Below, in pieces: positions 52,292 to 60,739 of a stretch of 64,000 nucleotides of DNA (within the stretch, counting starts at the first letter, position 1; each line of letters starts with the position of its first letter). Position numbers and translations under genes: made by a program. This DNA is from Actinophytocola xinjiangensis. Its GTDB lineage: Bacteria; Actinomycetota; Actinomycetes; Mycobacteriales; Pseudonocardiaceae. Where the stretch lies: contig NZ_MSIF01000005.1 in NCBI RefSeq assembly GCF_001921215.1, forward strand, positions 1 to 64,000, given 5' to 3'. A model generated the notes under the pieces. That model was not told the origin of the DNA, did no database searches, and worked only from the letters and a program-made list of their open reading frames with translations.

Positions 52292-52310
52292 GCGAGTCCC
52301 CTGAATGTGC

Positions 52311-52577
52311 TCAGCCGGTGAACAGGCCGGCTATCCACGAACCGATTTCCTGGCCGGCGTTCGTGGTCACCGCCAATCCGATGATCGCCAGGGCGACGAT
52401 GACCCCGCCGAGCCGACGCATGACACCGGCGTTGTCACCTTTCCCGCCACCGAGCCAGAGCAGCAGCAGGGCGACGACGAGCAGCAGCAGGGGAATGAGG
52501 TTGTCGAGGATCCAGGCCTGGACCCCAGAGGTACCCAGGCCTTCTTGGGCGAGTTCGAGGGCGGTCGTGGCGATCAT
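52311..52577 (-). CDS. Small two-helix membrane protein (VirB2-pilin-like position)
   Basis: An 88-residue protein. A short N-terminal amphipathic part (ALELAQEGLGTSGVQAWI) precedes two hydrophobic helices (LIPLLLLVVALLLLWLGG and LGGVIVALAIIGLAVTT) joined by a short basic loop (GDNAGVMRR), and it ends with a glycine-rich tail. Size, topology and first place in the operon resemble VirB2/TrbC-type pilins. GGGAG lies upstream of ATG 52577. Confidence 0.75.
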   Translation of the reverse strand: MIATTALELAQEGLGTSGVQAWILDNLIPLLLLVVALLLLWLGGGKGDNAGVMRRLGGVIVALAIIGLAVTTNAGQEIGSWIAGLFTG

Positions 52578-53035
52578 GGCTTAACTCCCAAGTGCACGAG
52601 GAGGAATCTCCGCGGGGCACCTCGTGCGGCGTGGTCTGCTGGTCGTTCGTCGTTCGTCAGTGTGCGTCCGTGCGTCTGCTGTTCGACAACGAGTAGAGCA
52701 CGATTGCTATCACGATGTGTAGTGGTGCTCTGGCGCTCCGTAGATCGACATTGTGGGGCCCTCTCCTCCGCGCTGGATCGTGACATCTGACCACACCCAT
52801 CATCAGGGGAACAGGGCCATCGCCGCGGCAGGTCCACCCGACTTGTCCAAGCCGCAGGGCCAGGTTCACCCGGTTGCGGACAATCCCTCACGGTAGGTGC
52901 GGGTGACCGCACGTCAACCTGCCTTCGAACTCATGTCCGATAACCCGTTCGGTCGAAGCCGTGACGGTGGCCACTGCGCTGACCATCGGACGGCACGACT
53001 GCTCCGTTCGGTGCACGCCCCTCCCCAGTGTGCTG
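52578..53035. other. Non-coding interval between the secretion-like operon and RNase P RNA, with a candidate promoter
   Basis: About 460 bases without a supported gene. On the minus strand a candidate promoter reads TTGACG (52917-52912) and TACCGT (52895-52890) with a 16-base spacer; it would start the operon beginning at 52577 with a leader of about 300 bases. The spacer contains the palindrome listed at 52897-52912. The stretch 52640-52770 is noticeably richer in A and T than its surroundings. Confidence 0.45.
52897..52912. repeat. Inverted repeat inside the candidate operon promoter
   Basis: GTGCGG (52897-52902) and CCGCAC (52907-52912) are perfect inverted repeats around GTGA. It lies between the candidate -35 and -10 elements of the secretion-like operon, a position where an activator or repressor could bind. 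Confidence 0.4.
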
Positions 53036-53444
53036 TGGGCGAACGAGTCGGCATGTAAGCCGGATTCTGTCCCCGGCGCCGCGGTCACCCGCGCGCCGAT
53101 GGGCGGTCATCCATCTTGGCCTGCCGTCGCCGACAGGCTCGTGCGGCCTACCCGCAGGCTCGGGCGGGCAGCCCTCGAACGCCTGCGCAGGATCCTCGCG
53201 GATCCCTCTTGGCCTTGCTCCGGGTGGGGTTTACCGAGCCACCCCGGTCACCCGGGGTGCTGGTGGTCTCTTACACCACCGTTTCACCCTTACCTGGTGG
53301 GTCACACCAGGCGGTCTGTTCTCTGTGGCACTGTCCCGCGGGTCGCCCCGGGTTGCTGTTGGCAACCACCCTGCCCTGTGGAGTCCGGACTTTCCTCGAC
53401 GGGTCTCCCCGCCGCGACCGCCCTGCCGACTCGTTCGCCCTCCC
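53036..53444 (-). ncRNA. rnpB: RNase P RNA, bacterial type A
   Basis: The catalytic RNA of RNase P, which trims tRNA 5' ends. On the minus strand the conserved core GAGGAAAGTCCGGACTC (53397-53381) lies near the 5' end, GGTGAAACGGTGGTGTAAG is in the middle, and ACAGAATCCGGCTTA (53070-53056) is near the 3' end. The terminal helix P1 is perfect: GGGCGAACGAGTCGGCA (53440-53424) pairs with TGCCGACTCGTTCGCCC (53053-53037). Exact ends are estimates from P1. It lies between the RNase H/phosphatase gene and the secretion-like operon, all on the same strand. Confidence 0.95.
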
Positions 53445-53457
53445 AGGGTAGTCGCGA

Positions 53458-54615
53458 TCACGGGGCGGACAGGTGGGAGGTGTCGTTCACCAGACGGACG
53501 GAAGCGTGCCCGTCCGGGTAGAACTCGACCACGGACAGTGAGGCGAGGTCCAGGTGCAGCCGGTGGAGCAGCGCCGGCCCGGCGTCCAGGCCCATCCGCA
53601 GCAACGACTTGATGGGCGTGACGTGGCTGACCACGATCACGTCGGCGCCGCCGTAGCGGGCGATCAGCTCGTCGCGCGCCCGCCGAACGCGCCGGTGGAC
53701 GGCGTCGAAGGACTCGCCGTCGGGCGCGGGCACGGCCGGGTCGGCCAGCCAGCGGGCGTGCAGTTCGGGGTCGCGGGCGGCGGCCTCACCGAAGGTCAAC
53801 CGCTCCCAGGAGCCGAAGTCGGTCTCGGTGAGCCCGTCGTGCACCACGGCCTGCCCGCCGGTGGCCTCCACGACGGCGTCGGCCGTCTGCCGCGCCCGGC
53901 CAAGCGGCGAGACGACGACCGGGGTGGCGGCGTCGATCCCGCCGATGCCCGCCAGCCGCTGGCCTGCCGCCTTGGCCTGCCGTTCGCCGAGGGCGGTCAG
54001 CGGGACGTCACCCCGCCCGGAGTACCGCCGGTCGACCGACAGCTCGGTCTGGCCGTGGCGCAACAGCAGCAGCCGGGTCGGTGTCCCGGTGGCCCCGGTC
54101 CACTGCTGGGGCGAGGGCGACAACAACTCGGAGACCTCGGCCGTGTCGGCCGAGGTTCGGCCCTGTGCGGAGGTGGCGGGCCGGTGCGCCCGCTCAGCTT
54201 TTCCCGGGTTGCCGGCCTGGGCGTCCATCGCCTCGTTGGCGAGGCGGTCGGCGTGGGCGTTGCTCGCGCGCGGGATCCACTGGTAGGTGATCCGGTCGAA
54301 GCCGCCGGCCAGCTCCCGCGCCTCGACGACCAGCGGTTTCAGCGCGGGATGCTTGACCTGCCACCGCCCGCTCATCTGCTCGACGACGAGCTTGGAGTCC
54401 ATCCGCACCTCGACGGCGCTGGCACCGAGTCGCCGCGCGGCCCGCAGCCCGGCGAGCAGCCCCTGGTACTCGGCGACGTTGTTGGTGGTGACGCCGAGAC
54501 CCTCGGCGTCCTCGGCGAGCACGTCGCCGCTGCCGGCGTCGAACACCACCGCGCCGTAGCCGGCCGGCCCGGGGTTGCCCCGCGATCCGCCGTCGGCCTC
54601 GACGATCACCTTCAC
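53458..54615 (-). CDS. Bifunctional RNase HI / histidine phosphatase (Rv2228c type)
   Basis: A 385-residue fusion. Residues 1-135 are an RNase HI domain that cuts RNA in RNA-DNA hybrids: VEADGGSRGNPGPAGYG (first Asp), NNVAEYQGLLAGL (Glu), VRMDSKLVVEQM (Asp) and ASNAHADRLAN. Residues 190-385 are a histidine-phosphatase (phosphoglycerate-mutase fold) domain: LLLRHGQTELS, and a second His in VVSHVTPIK. M. tuberculosis Rv2228c has the same fusion and an alpha-ribazole-phosphatase-like activity, which fits the nearby cobC and cobD. GTG 54615 overlaps the previous stop (GTGA). Confidence 0.93.
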   Translation of the reverse strand: MKVIVEADGGSRGNPGPAGYGAVVFDAGSGDVLAEDAEGLGVTTNNVAEYQGLLAGLRAARRLGASAVEVRMDSKLVVEQMSGRWQVKHPALKPLVVEARELAGGFDRITYQWIPRASNAHADRLANEAMDAQAGNPGKAERAHRPATSAQGRTSADTAEVSELLSPSPQQWTGATGTPTRLLLLRHGQTELSVDRRYSGRGDVPLTALGERQAKAAGQRLAGIGGIDAATPVVVSPLGRARQTADAVVEATGGQAVVHDGLTETDFGSWERLTFGEAAARDPELHARWLADPAVPAPDGESFDAVHRRVRRARDELIARYGGADVIVVSHVTPIKSLLRMGLDAGPALLHRLHLDLASLSVVEFYPDGHASVRLVNDTSHLSAP

Positions 54616-55349
54616 AGGCCCGACTCCCCGGTGCGCACCAGGATCGCGCCGCACTCCTCGCAGGTCAGGACCTCGTCGGCGGACGAGGCGGAGATCCGGG
54701 ACAGTGCGCTGCGGTCCATCTCCAGCCGGCAGGCGCCGCAGCGGCGGGCCCGCAGCAGCGCCGCGCCGATGCCCTTGTTGGCGCGGACGCGTTCGTAGAG
54801 GGCGAGCAGCGCCTCGGGGAACACGGGCACCAGCTTGACCCGTTCGTCGTCGCGGCGGGCCTGGGTGGTGTCCAGGTCGGCCAGGGCCTCGTCGCGGCGG
54901 CGGGCGGCGTCGGCGAGGGTCTCCTGCGCCTTGGCGAGTTCGACGCCGGCGTGCTGCCCGTCGGCCTCGACGGCCTCCCGGCGTTCCATGATCTCGAGCA
55001 GTTCGTCCTCGAGCGTGGTCTGCCGGCGTTGGAGGGTGGCCAGCTCGTGTTCGAGGTCGGTGAGCTGTTTGGCGGAGACGCCGCCGCCGGCGAGCAGCGC
55101 CCGGTCGCGGTCGCCGCGGGCGCGGACGCCGTCGATCTCCTTCTCCTGGCGTTTGACCTCGCGGTCGAGATCGTCCAGGGCGGTCGCGTTGGCCACCTGG
55201 GCGTCCCGGCGTTCCCGCACCGCCCGCTCGGCGGCGGCGATCTCCTCAAGCTCGGGCAGCGTGCGGCGCCGATGCTCGGTTCGCGCGAGCTCCGCGTCCA
55301 CGTCGGCGAGTTCGAGCAGGCGGCGCTGCACGGCGGGATCGGCTTTCAC
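54612..55349 (-). CDS. Coiled-coil zinc-ribbon protein (C4-type, Rv2229c family)
   Basis: A 245-residue protein made mostly of long coiled-coil helices (residues 5-185, for example [18 protein letters not shown]) followed by a C4 zinc ribbon at the C-terminus ([10 protein letters not shown] and [10 protein letters not shown], two CxxC pairs). Homologues are conserved next to RNase H and Nif3-like genes in actinobacteria; a nucleic-acid or membrane-traffic adaptor role has been suggested for the fold but is not established. ATG 55349 overlaps the Nif3-like stop (ATGA). Confidence 0.92.
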   Translation of the reverse strand: MKADPAVQRRLLELADVDAELARTEHRRRTLPELEEIAAAERAVRERRDAQVANATALDDLDREVKRQEKEIDGVRARGDRDRALLAGGGVSAKQLTDLEHELATLQRRQTTLEDELLEIMERREAVEADGQHAGVELAKAQETLADAARRRDEALADLDTTQARRDDERVKLVPVFPEALLALYERVRANKGIGAALLRARRCGACRLEMDRSALSRISASSADEVLTCEECGAILVRTGESGL

Positions 55350-56179
55350 CCTGGCATCCTCCCGGTAAGGCCTGGCACCGAAGCGACGGTCCAGGGATCG
55401 GTGCGGCGAGTTGAGACGGTGATGTCGACGTTACCGTCGAGGCCCGCGCGCAGGATCGCCGCCGCCTGCTCGCACCACGGCCACTCGCTGGCCCAGTGCG
55501 CGACGTCGACCAACGCGGGCCGCCCGGGATCGGCCAGGTGCTCGGCGGCCGGGTGGTGGCGCAGGTCAGCTGTGACGTAGACGTCGACCCCGGCGTGACT
55601 GGCCGCGTCGAGGTACCCGTCCCCGGCGCCGCCCGACACCGCGACCCGGCGGACGAGCCGGTCCGGGTCCCCCGAGGCGCGCACCCCGGCGGCGGTGGCC
55701 GGCAACGCCGCCCCCACCCGCTCGACGAACTCGGCGAACGTCTCGACGCCCGGCAGTTCGCCGATGCGTCCGATGCCGGTCCGCCCGTCCCCTGTGCCCG
55801 CCAACGGCCCGACCACGGTGAGCCCGAGGGCGGCGGCCAGTGCGTCGGACACGCCGGGGTCGGCGGAGTCGGCGTTGGTGTGCGCGCAGAACAACGCGGA
55901 GTTCGCCCGAACCAGCCGCTGCACCAACCGCCCCTTCGGTGTCTGCGCCGACACCCCGTGCACCCCCCGCAGGAACAACGGGTGGTGCGCCACGACGAGC
56001 TGCGCCCCGAGACCCAACGCTTCGTCCACAGTGGACTCGACCGGGTCGATGCAGATCAGTACGCGGGTGACCGGGTCGTCCGGGTCCCCACAGACCAGGC
56101 CCACCGCGTCCCACGCCTCGGCCAGCTCGGGCGGGTAGGCCTTCTCCAACACCGCGATGACGTCCGCGACCGTAACCAT
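55346..56179 (-). CDS. Nif3-like dinuclear metal centre protein (DUF34, Rv2230c family)
   Basis: A 277-residue NIF3/YbgI family protein. Metal-ligand motifs: [11 protein letters not shown] near residue 60, [15 protein letters not shown] near 95, and near the C-terminus [12 protein letters not shown] (His and Glu). These proteins form hexamers with two metals per subunit. Annotation as GTP cyclohydrolase 1 type 2 is common but poorly supported. ATG 56179 overlaps the cobC stop by one base (TGATG); GTG 56182 is an alternative. It is coupled to the zinc-ribbon gene downstream. Confidence 0.93.
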   Translation of the reverse strand: MVTVADVIAVLEKAYPPELAEAWDAVGLVCGDPDDPVTRVLICIDPVESTVDEALGLGAQLVVAHHPLFLRGVHGVSAQTPKGRLVQRLVRANSALFCAHTNADSADPGVSDALAAALGLTVVGPLAGTGDGRTGIGRIGELPGVETFAEFVERVGAALPATAAGVRASGDPDRLVRRVAVSGGAGDGYLDAASHAGVDVYVTADLRHHPAAEHLADPGRPALVDVAHWASEWPWCEQAAAILRAGLDGNVDITVSTRRTDPWTVASVPGLTGRMPG

Positions 56180-57231
56180 CACACCAACCCCGCTTTCAGG
56201 TTCCCGTGGTCAGACCCCAGCTCCGCCCGTAACGCGCGAACCAGCGCGGCGCACGACTCCGGATCCCGCACCGCCACCCGGAGGTGGTCGGCCGTCAGCC
56301 CCGGAAACGTATCGCCCCGCCGCACGGCGATTCCTCTGCGCCGCAGACCTTCCCGAACCCGTTCGCCGTCCTTCACCGTCAGCAGGAGGAAAGGCCCGGA
56401 CGCCGGCTCGTGCACCTCGATTCCCGGTATTCCCACCAGTTCCCCGACCAGCGACTCCCGGTTGCGGACGATCTCGTTGGCCACCCGCGCGGCCTCCGCC
56501 GTGGCCGCCGGACCGGAACAGGCCTCGACAGCGGCCAGCTGGAGCGTCCCCACAGGCCAATGTGGACGGTTGCGCGCGAGCCGCGCCAACACCTCGGGAG
56601 AGCCAAGCGCGTACCCCGCGCGCAGTCCGGGCAGGGCCCAGGTCTTGGTCAGCGACCGCACCACCAGAATTCCCGGGTTCGCCTCCCCGGCAAGCGATTC
56701 GGGCTCACCGGGAACCGCGTCCATGAACGCCTCGTCGACGACGACCACCCGCCCGGGCCTCACCAACCCGAGAAGGTCCGCGCGGTCGTGCAGCACCGAC
56801 GTGGGGTTCGTGGGATTACCGATCACGACAAGATCAGCGTCCTCCGGCACCGGCCCCAGCCGGTACCCGTCGTCGGCCGAGAGCATGATGCGCCGCACCG
56901 GAATCCCGGCCTGGCGCAACGCGACCTCCGGCTCGGTGAACGAGGGGTGCACCACCGCCGCGAGCCGCGACCGCAACCCCGGCAACAACGCGAACCCCTC
57001 GGCGGCGCCGGCCAGTACCAGAACCTCCTCCGCCGCCCGCCCGTGCCGCCGCGCGACAGCGTCCCTGGCCGCCAGATCCTCGGCCGGTGAGGGATAGCGC
57101 CCAACCCCACCCACCGCGTCGACCAACACGTCCCGCAACCAGTCCGGCGGGCCGCCGCCCCGCACGTTCACGGCGAAGTCGAGCAGCCCCGGGCGGGCGT
57201 CAACATCGCCGTGATGGCGCAAGTCGGTCAT
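56179..57231 (-). CDS. cobC: CobC-like PLP enzyme (threonine-phosphate decarboxylase / histidinol-phosphate aminotransferase fold)
   Basis: A 350-residue class I/II PLP enzyme, Rv2231c type. Visible: [14 protein letters not shown] (cofactor site), [33 protein letters not shown] (PLP Asp), the Schiff-base Lys in [20 protein letters not shown], and the carboxylate-binding Arg near the C-terminus (LRVAVRDPE). It is expected to supply the aminopropanol arm of cobalamin, matching cobD and the ribazole-phosphatase-like neighbour. ATG 57231 is preferred; the longer reading to 57312 adds unstructured residues. First gene of the four-gene minus-strand operon. Confidence 0.9.
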   Translation of the reverse strand: MTDLRHHGDVDARPGLLDFAVNVRGGGPPDWLRDVLVDAVGGVGRYPSPAEDLAARDAVARRHGRAAEEVLVLAGAAEGFALLPGLRSRLAAVVHPSFTEPEVALRQAGIPVRRIMLSADDGYRLGPVPEDADLVVIGNPTNPTSVLHDRADLLGLVRPGRVVVVDEAFMDAVPGEPESLAGEANPGILVVRSLTKTWALPGLRAGYALGSPEVLARLARNRPHWPVGTLQLAAVEACSGPAATAEAARVANEIVRNRESLVGELVGIPGIEVHEPASGPFLLLTVKDGERVREGLRRRGIAVRRGDTFPGLTADHLRVAVRDPESCAALVRALRAELGSDHGNLKAGLV

Positions 57232-57504
57232 GGCGGCCGATCCTAGAGCCTGGTCATCCGTGGTTCGCCGCTGCGCGTTGAGGGTCACCTCGCCTCCGGC
57301 CGCTGACCCCACCGCCGAACCCGCCGGCTACCCGCCGCGCCCGGGCAACCACCCCCGCCGACCACGCACGGCGACCGCCCACCGTCCGTTCGGTGTCCCT
57401 CACCATCGCCCGCCACCGCCTTCGGGCAGCCCAGCCACCAGCCATGGTCGCCGGGCGGTGCGGGTGGGCGAGACCTGCCGGGCGGCAACCAGCACACTGG
57501 CCAC

Positions 57505-57999
57505 ATGCCCAGCCAACCTCACCTCCACCTGAGTTTCGTCTGCTCCGGCAACATCTGCCGTTCGCCCATGGCGGCGTTGGTCGTCGGCGAGCACCTTGAC
57601 CGCGCCGGGCTCTCCGAGCGGGTTCGGGTGACCAGTGCCGGCATCGGCCCCTGGCATGTCGGCGAGCCGGCCGATCCGCGCGCCGCCCGTATCCTCGCCG
57701 CGCACGACTATCCGACCGGGCACAGCGCCGCGCAGGTCGACTCGGAGCACCTGTCCGCGGATCTGCTGCTCGCGATGGACACCAGCCACGAGACCGCACT
57801 GCGTGACCTCCTCACCCACCAGGGTGATGACCCGTCCCGCGTACGGATGTTCCGGTCCTTTGACCCGCAAGCGCACGGTGACCTCGACGTTCCCGACCCC
57901 TACTACGGCCACGGCGACGGCTTCGCCGAGGTCCTGGGCATGATCGAAGCCGCATCCCCCGGGCTGGTCACCTGGGTCCGCGGCCACCTCACCCCGTGA
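57505..57999 (+). CDS. ptpA: Low-molecular-weight protein tyrosine phosphatase
   Basis: A 164-residue LMW-PTP. The active-site loop VCSGNICRSP (CX5R) lies at residues 12-21, TSAGIGPWHVG follows, and the general-acid Asp is in VPDPYYGHGDGF. It matches the PtpA type of mycobacteria, where it removes phosphate from protein tyrosines. The PtkA kinase gene that precedes ptpA in M. tuberculosis is not present here. The stop overlaps the next start (GTGA). The 270-base gap upstream to cobC (57232-57504) holds the divergent promoters, but no clear element was identified. Confidence 0.95.
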   Translation: MPSQPHLHLSFVCSGNICRSPMAALVVGEHLDRAGLSERVRVTSAGIGPWHVGEPADPRAARILAAHDYPTGHSAAQVDSEHLSADLLLAMDTSHETALRDLLTHQGDDPSRVRMFRSFDPQAHGDLDVPDPYYGHGDGFAEVLGMIEAASPGLVTWVRGHLTP

Positions 58000-58766
58000 C
58001 GGTCGCCCGGGAGGAGCGGCCCGACGGCACGGTCGTGGCCATCAAGCACAACACCGACCCGGGGGCCGCCGCCGCCGAGGCCGCCGGGCTCGGCTGGCTG
58101 GCCGACGCGGGCGCGGTGCGCGTTCCGGCGGTGCGTTCGCAGGACGACGAGTGGCTGGTCATCGACTACGTCACCTCGGCGCCCGCCACCCCGGCGGCCG
58201 CCGAGGAGTTCGGGCGAGGCCTGGCCCGGCTGCACGCCGCCGGCGCCCCGGCGTTCGGGTCGCCACCCCCCGGCGGACCGGTCGACGCCTGGATCGGACG
58301 CGCCCCGATGCGGAACGTGCCGGGCGAGGACTGGCCGTCCTGGTACGCCGCCCACCGCATCGAGCCGTACCTGCGCCTGGCCGCCGACCAGGGAATCTCC
58401 CTGCCGGACGTGGCGCGGGTCAGCGACCGCGTCGACTCGGTCGCTGGACCGGCCGAATCGCCGGCACGACTTCACGGTGACCTGTGGAACGGCAACGTGC
58501 TGTGGTCGGCGGACGGCGTGTGGCTGATCGACCCGGCGGCCCACGGCGGGCACCGCGAGACCGACCTGGCGATGCTGCACCTGTTCGGCTGCCCGCACCT
58601 GGAGCGGATCGTCGCCGCCTACGACGAGACCGCCCCGCTGGCCGACGGTTGGCAGGCGCGCCGGCCGCTGCATCTGCTGTTCCCGCTGCTGGTGCACACC
58701 GTGTTGTTCGGCGGCGGCTACGCGCGGCAGGCGTCGGAGGCCGCCCGGGCCGCGTTGCGCGGATGA
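57996..58766 (+). CDS. Fructosamine-kinase / ketosamine-3-kinase family protein
   Basis: A 256-residue protein-kinase-like-fold enzyme that phosphorylates sugar adducts on amines to let them fall off (protein deglycation). Visible: a Lys in GTVVAIKHN, GRGLARLHAAGAPAFGSP, the catalytic loop ARLHGDLWNGNVLW (HGDLWxGN), and the metal Asp in VWLIDPAAHGGHRETDLAM. GTG 57996 overlaps the ptpA stop, so both are translated together. The N-terminus is somewhat short compared with typical family members (about 290 aa). Confidence 0.9.
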   Translation: MTVAREERPDGTVVAIKHNTDPGAAAAEAAGLGWLADAGAVRVPAVRSQDDEWLVIDYVTSAPATPAAAEEFGRGLARLHAAGAPAFGSPPPGGPVDAWIGRAPMRNVPGEDWPSWYAAHRIEPYLRLAADQGISLPDVARVSDRVDSVAGPAESPARLHGDLWNGNVLWSADGVWLIDPAAHGGHRETDLAMLHLFGCPHLERIVAAYDETAPLADGWQARRPLHLLFPLLVHTVLFGGGYARQASEAARAALRG

Positions 58767-58785
58767 CCTGCCCTACCGTTGGGGT

Positions 58786-59592
58786 GTGCGTCTGCGGTTC
58801 CTGCTGAAGCCAGGCTGGTTGGCGTTGACGGCGGTGGTCATGCTGTTCGCCATCGCCTGTTTCGCCGTGCTCGCACCGTGGCAGTTCTCCCGCCACGCCG
58901 AACGCCAGACGACCAACGACGCCGTCACCGCCTCCACGACGGCCACGCCGGCGCCGCTGGCCGAGTTCACCGAGCCGCCCGCCGAGTGGCGCTCCGTGAC
59001 CGCCACCGGCACCTACCTGACGGATGACGAAGTCGTAGCCCGCCTACGCACGGTGCTCGGCGAGCCCGCGTTCGAGGTGCTCACCCCGCTTCGCCTGGCG
59101 GACGGCTCGGTGGCGCTCATCAATCGCGGCTACGTCCGACCCGATCAGGGTGACGTCCCCCGCTACGCCGAGCCACCGTCGGGCGAGGTGACAGTCACCG
59201 CCCGTTACCGCCCTGACGAGCGTGACCCGCGTTCCCGGGAGATTCTGCCCGGCCGCGACGGCCATCTCCAGGTCTACGCGGTCGATTCACGCGCGGTGGC
59301 AACGGCCACCGACCTGACGATCCGGCCCGGCTACCTGGCCCTGACCGACGAGGCCCCCGGGGTCCTGGCCCCGCTGCCGCTGCCGGTTCTGGAAGCGGGC
59401 CCGTTCCTGGGCTACGCCCTGCAGTGGATCACCTTCGGCGTGATGACCCTGCTGGCGTGGCTGTACTTCACCTGGCGTGAGGCACGCCCCGGCGGCGCGC
59501 TGACCAGGCAGAGCTCGCCGACCCAGCGCCGGTCGGTGGCACTGCAGATCGCCGAGGAGGAGGCCCGCGAACGGGCGGCGGCCGCTCAGTAG
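58786..59592 (+). CDS. SURF1 family membrane protein
   Basis: A 268-residue protein of the SURF1 family, which helps assemble cytochrome c oxidase. Two transmembrane helices flank the soluble part: WLALTAVVMLFAIACFAVLAPWQ at the N-terminus (shortened motif APWQFSRH follows) and ALQWITFGVMTLLAWLYF near 210. Family motifs FEVLTPLRLADGSVALINRGYV and GYALQWI are clear. It follows the kinase-like gene by 19 bases, in the ptpA operon, as in the mycobacterial order (Rv2235). Confidence 0.92.
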   Translation: MRLRFLLKPGWLALTAVVMLFAIACFAVLAPWQFSRHAERQTTNDAVTASTTATPAPLAEFTEPPAEWRSVTATGTYLTDDEVVARLRTVLGEPAFEVLTPLRLADGSVALINRGYVRPDQGDVPRYAEPPSGEVTVTARYRPDERDPRSREILPGRDGHLQVYAVDSRAVATATDLTIRPGYLALTDEAPGVLAPLPLPVLEAGPFLGYALQWITFGVMTLLAWLYFTWREARPGGALTRQSSPTQRRSVALQIAEEEARERAAAAQ

Positions 59593-59664
59593 CCACCGCC
59601 GGAGGGCGTCACCGAGGAAGTGGTGAGGTCGCGGGCGCTCAGCGGGCCTGCTCAGTGGTCCTGC

Positions 59665-60072
59665 TCAGTGGTCCTGGTCGAGGGCGTCGACGATTCGGGC
59701 CAGGACGGCGCGCCAGTGGTCGCGCTGGCGTACTCGTTCGGCCTCGTCGGCCAGGCGTTCCTGGTGGAAGCGGAGCACGGTGCGGCCCTCGCCCCGGGAG
59801 GACAGGGCGACCTGAACCGTCGAGTCGTGGTCCCAGCCGGCCGGGCGCCAGGTGATCCGCATCCGGTCGTGCGGCCGGAAACTCCGCACCTCGCCGACGG
59901 TGCCGTCCGCGCTCTCGTACCGATCGCCCCTGCTCGTCCCCAGTTCCGTCACCCCCAGCCAGAGCCGAAGTCCCCGGGGGCTCACCAGCAACTCCCACAC
60001 CTGCTCCACCGGGTGCCGCACGGTCCCCGAGACCCCGATCTCCCATCCGGCCCCCTGGGTCAGCCCCACCAT
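59665..60072 (-). CDS. SRPBCC/AHSA1-like protein
   Basis: A protein of about 135 residues with the START-like pattern: WEIGVSGTVRHPVEQVWELLVSPRG at the start, DRYESADGTVGEVRSFRPHDRMRITWRP in the middle, then FHQERLADEAERVRQRDHW in the C-terminal helix. ATG 60072 is chosen because GAGAGG lies eight bases upstream; ATG 60078 and GTG 60081 are too close to it. Divergent from a CGNR zinc-finger regulator, with nested inverted repeats between them, so it is probably that regulator's target. Confidence 0.85.
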   Translation of the reverse strand: MVGLTQGAGWEIGVSGTVRHPVEQVWELLVSPRGLRLWLGVTELGTSRGDRYESADGTVGEVRSFRPHDRMRITWRPAGWDHDSTVQVALSSRGEGRTVLRFHQERLADEAERVRQRDHWRAVLARIVDALDQDH

Positions 60073-60089
60073 CGTCATCACCTCTCACT

Positions 60090-60133
60090 GTAACCACTTA
60101 AACCGGTAGGTCGTAACCTACTATAGTGGTTAC
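60090..60133. promoter_or_regulatory. Nested inverted repeats in a divergent promoter
   Basis: Outer repeat GTAACCACT (60090-60098) and AGTGGTTAC (60125-60133) are perfect; an inner repeat GTAGGT (60106-60111) / ACCTAC (60116-60121) surrounds CGTA. On the plus strand a -10-like TACTAT (60119-60124) places the transcription start at about the ATG 60134, suggesting a leaderless mRNA for the CGNR gene. Probably an autoregulatory operator. Confidence 0.6.
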
Positions 60134-60730
60134 ATGAGTGTTGGTCCCCGGGTACTCACCGGCCACAACGGGCAGCGGTTCACGTTCGACCCGGGAAGTT
60201 TCGCCATCGAACTGCTGCTGACCGGCGGCCCGGGCGCCTACGCGATCTGGGAGATCCTGCACGAGCCGGCCGACCTGGCGCGGTGGCTGACCACCTCCCG
60301 CCTGACCGACACCGCTCCCCTGCGCGTCGAGGACCTCCACATCACCCGAACCGACCTGGACAGGATCAGGGAGTTCCGCGACTGCCTGTGGAGGGCGGCC
60401 GAAGCCGTCATCCGAGGCGACCACCCGTCCGGCATCGACCTGACGGTCATCAACGCCGCCGCCGACCGCCGCCCCGTGCCCCGCCTCGACCCCGCGACCC
60501 TGACCCAGACCTGGGGGACGCCGGTCCACGGGGTCCAGGTGCTCGGCGCGGCGGCCGTGGACGCCATCGAGGTCCTCGCCAACGCACCGGCCGGCCGCCT
60601 ACGCCAGTGCTCGGCGGACAACTGCCAACTGCTGTTCGTGGACACGTCCCGGCCGGGCAACCGCCGCTGGTGCTCGATGCAGCGCTGCGGCAACCGCGCG
60701 AAGGTCGCCGCCCACCGCACCCGCTCCTGA
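60134..60730 (+). CDS. CGNR zinc-finger domain protein, probable regulator
   Basis: A 198-residue protein with an N-terminal ABATE-like stress-linked domain (LAIELLLTGGPG-type start, visible as FAIELLLTGG) and a C-terminal CGNR zinc finger: CSADNCQLLFVDTSRPG, then RRWCSMQRCGNRAKV, giving four Cys ligands. Such proteins are predicted transcription regulators. It is divergent from the SRPBCC/AHSA1 gene across nested palindromes. Its ATG follows the outer repeat directly, so no ribosome site is present. Confidence 0.9.
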   Translation: MSVGPRVLTGHNGQRFTFDPGSFAIELLLTGGPGAYAIWEILHEPADLARWLTTSRLTDTAPLRVEDLHITRTDLDRIREFRDCLWRAAEAVIRGDHPSGIDLTVINAAADRRPVPRLDPATLTQTWGTPVHGVQVLGAAAVDAIEVLANAPAGRLRQCSADNCQLLFVDTSRPGNRRWCSMQRCGNRAKVAAHRTRS

Positions 60731-60739
60731 CGGGTCGAT

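Noticed and set aside
53116-53451. Protein genes in 53.0-53.6 kb on the plus strand
   Set aside because: The frames lie over RNase P RNA, whose conserved core and P1 helix are clear on the minus strand.
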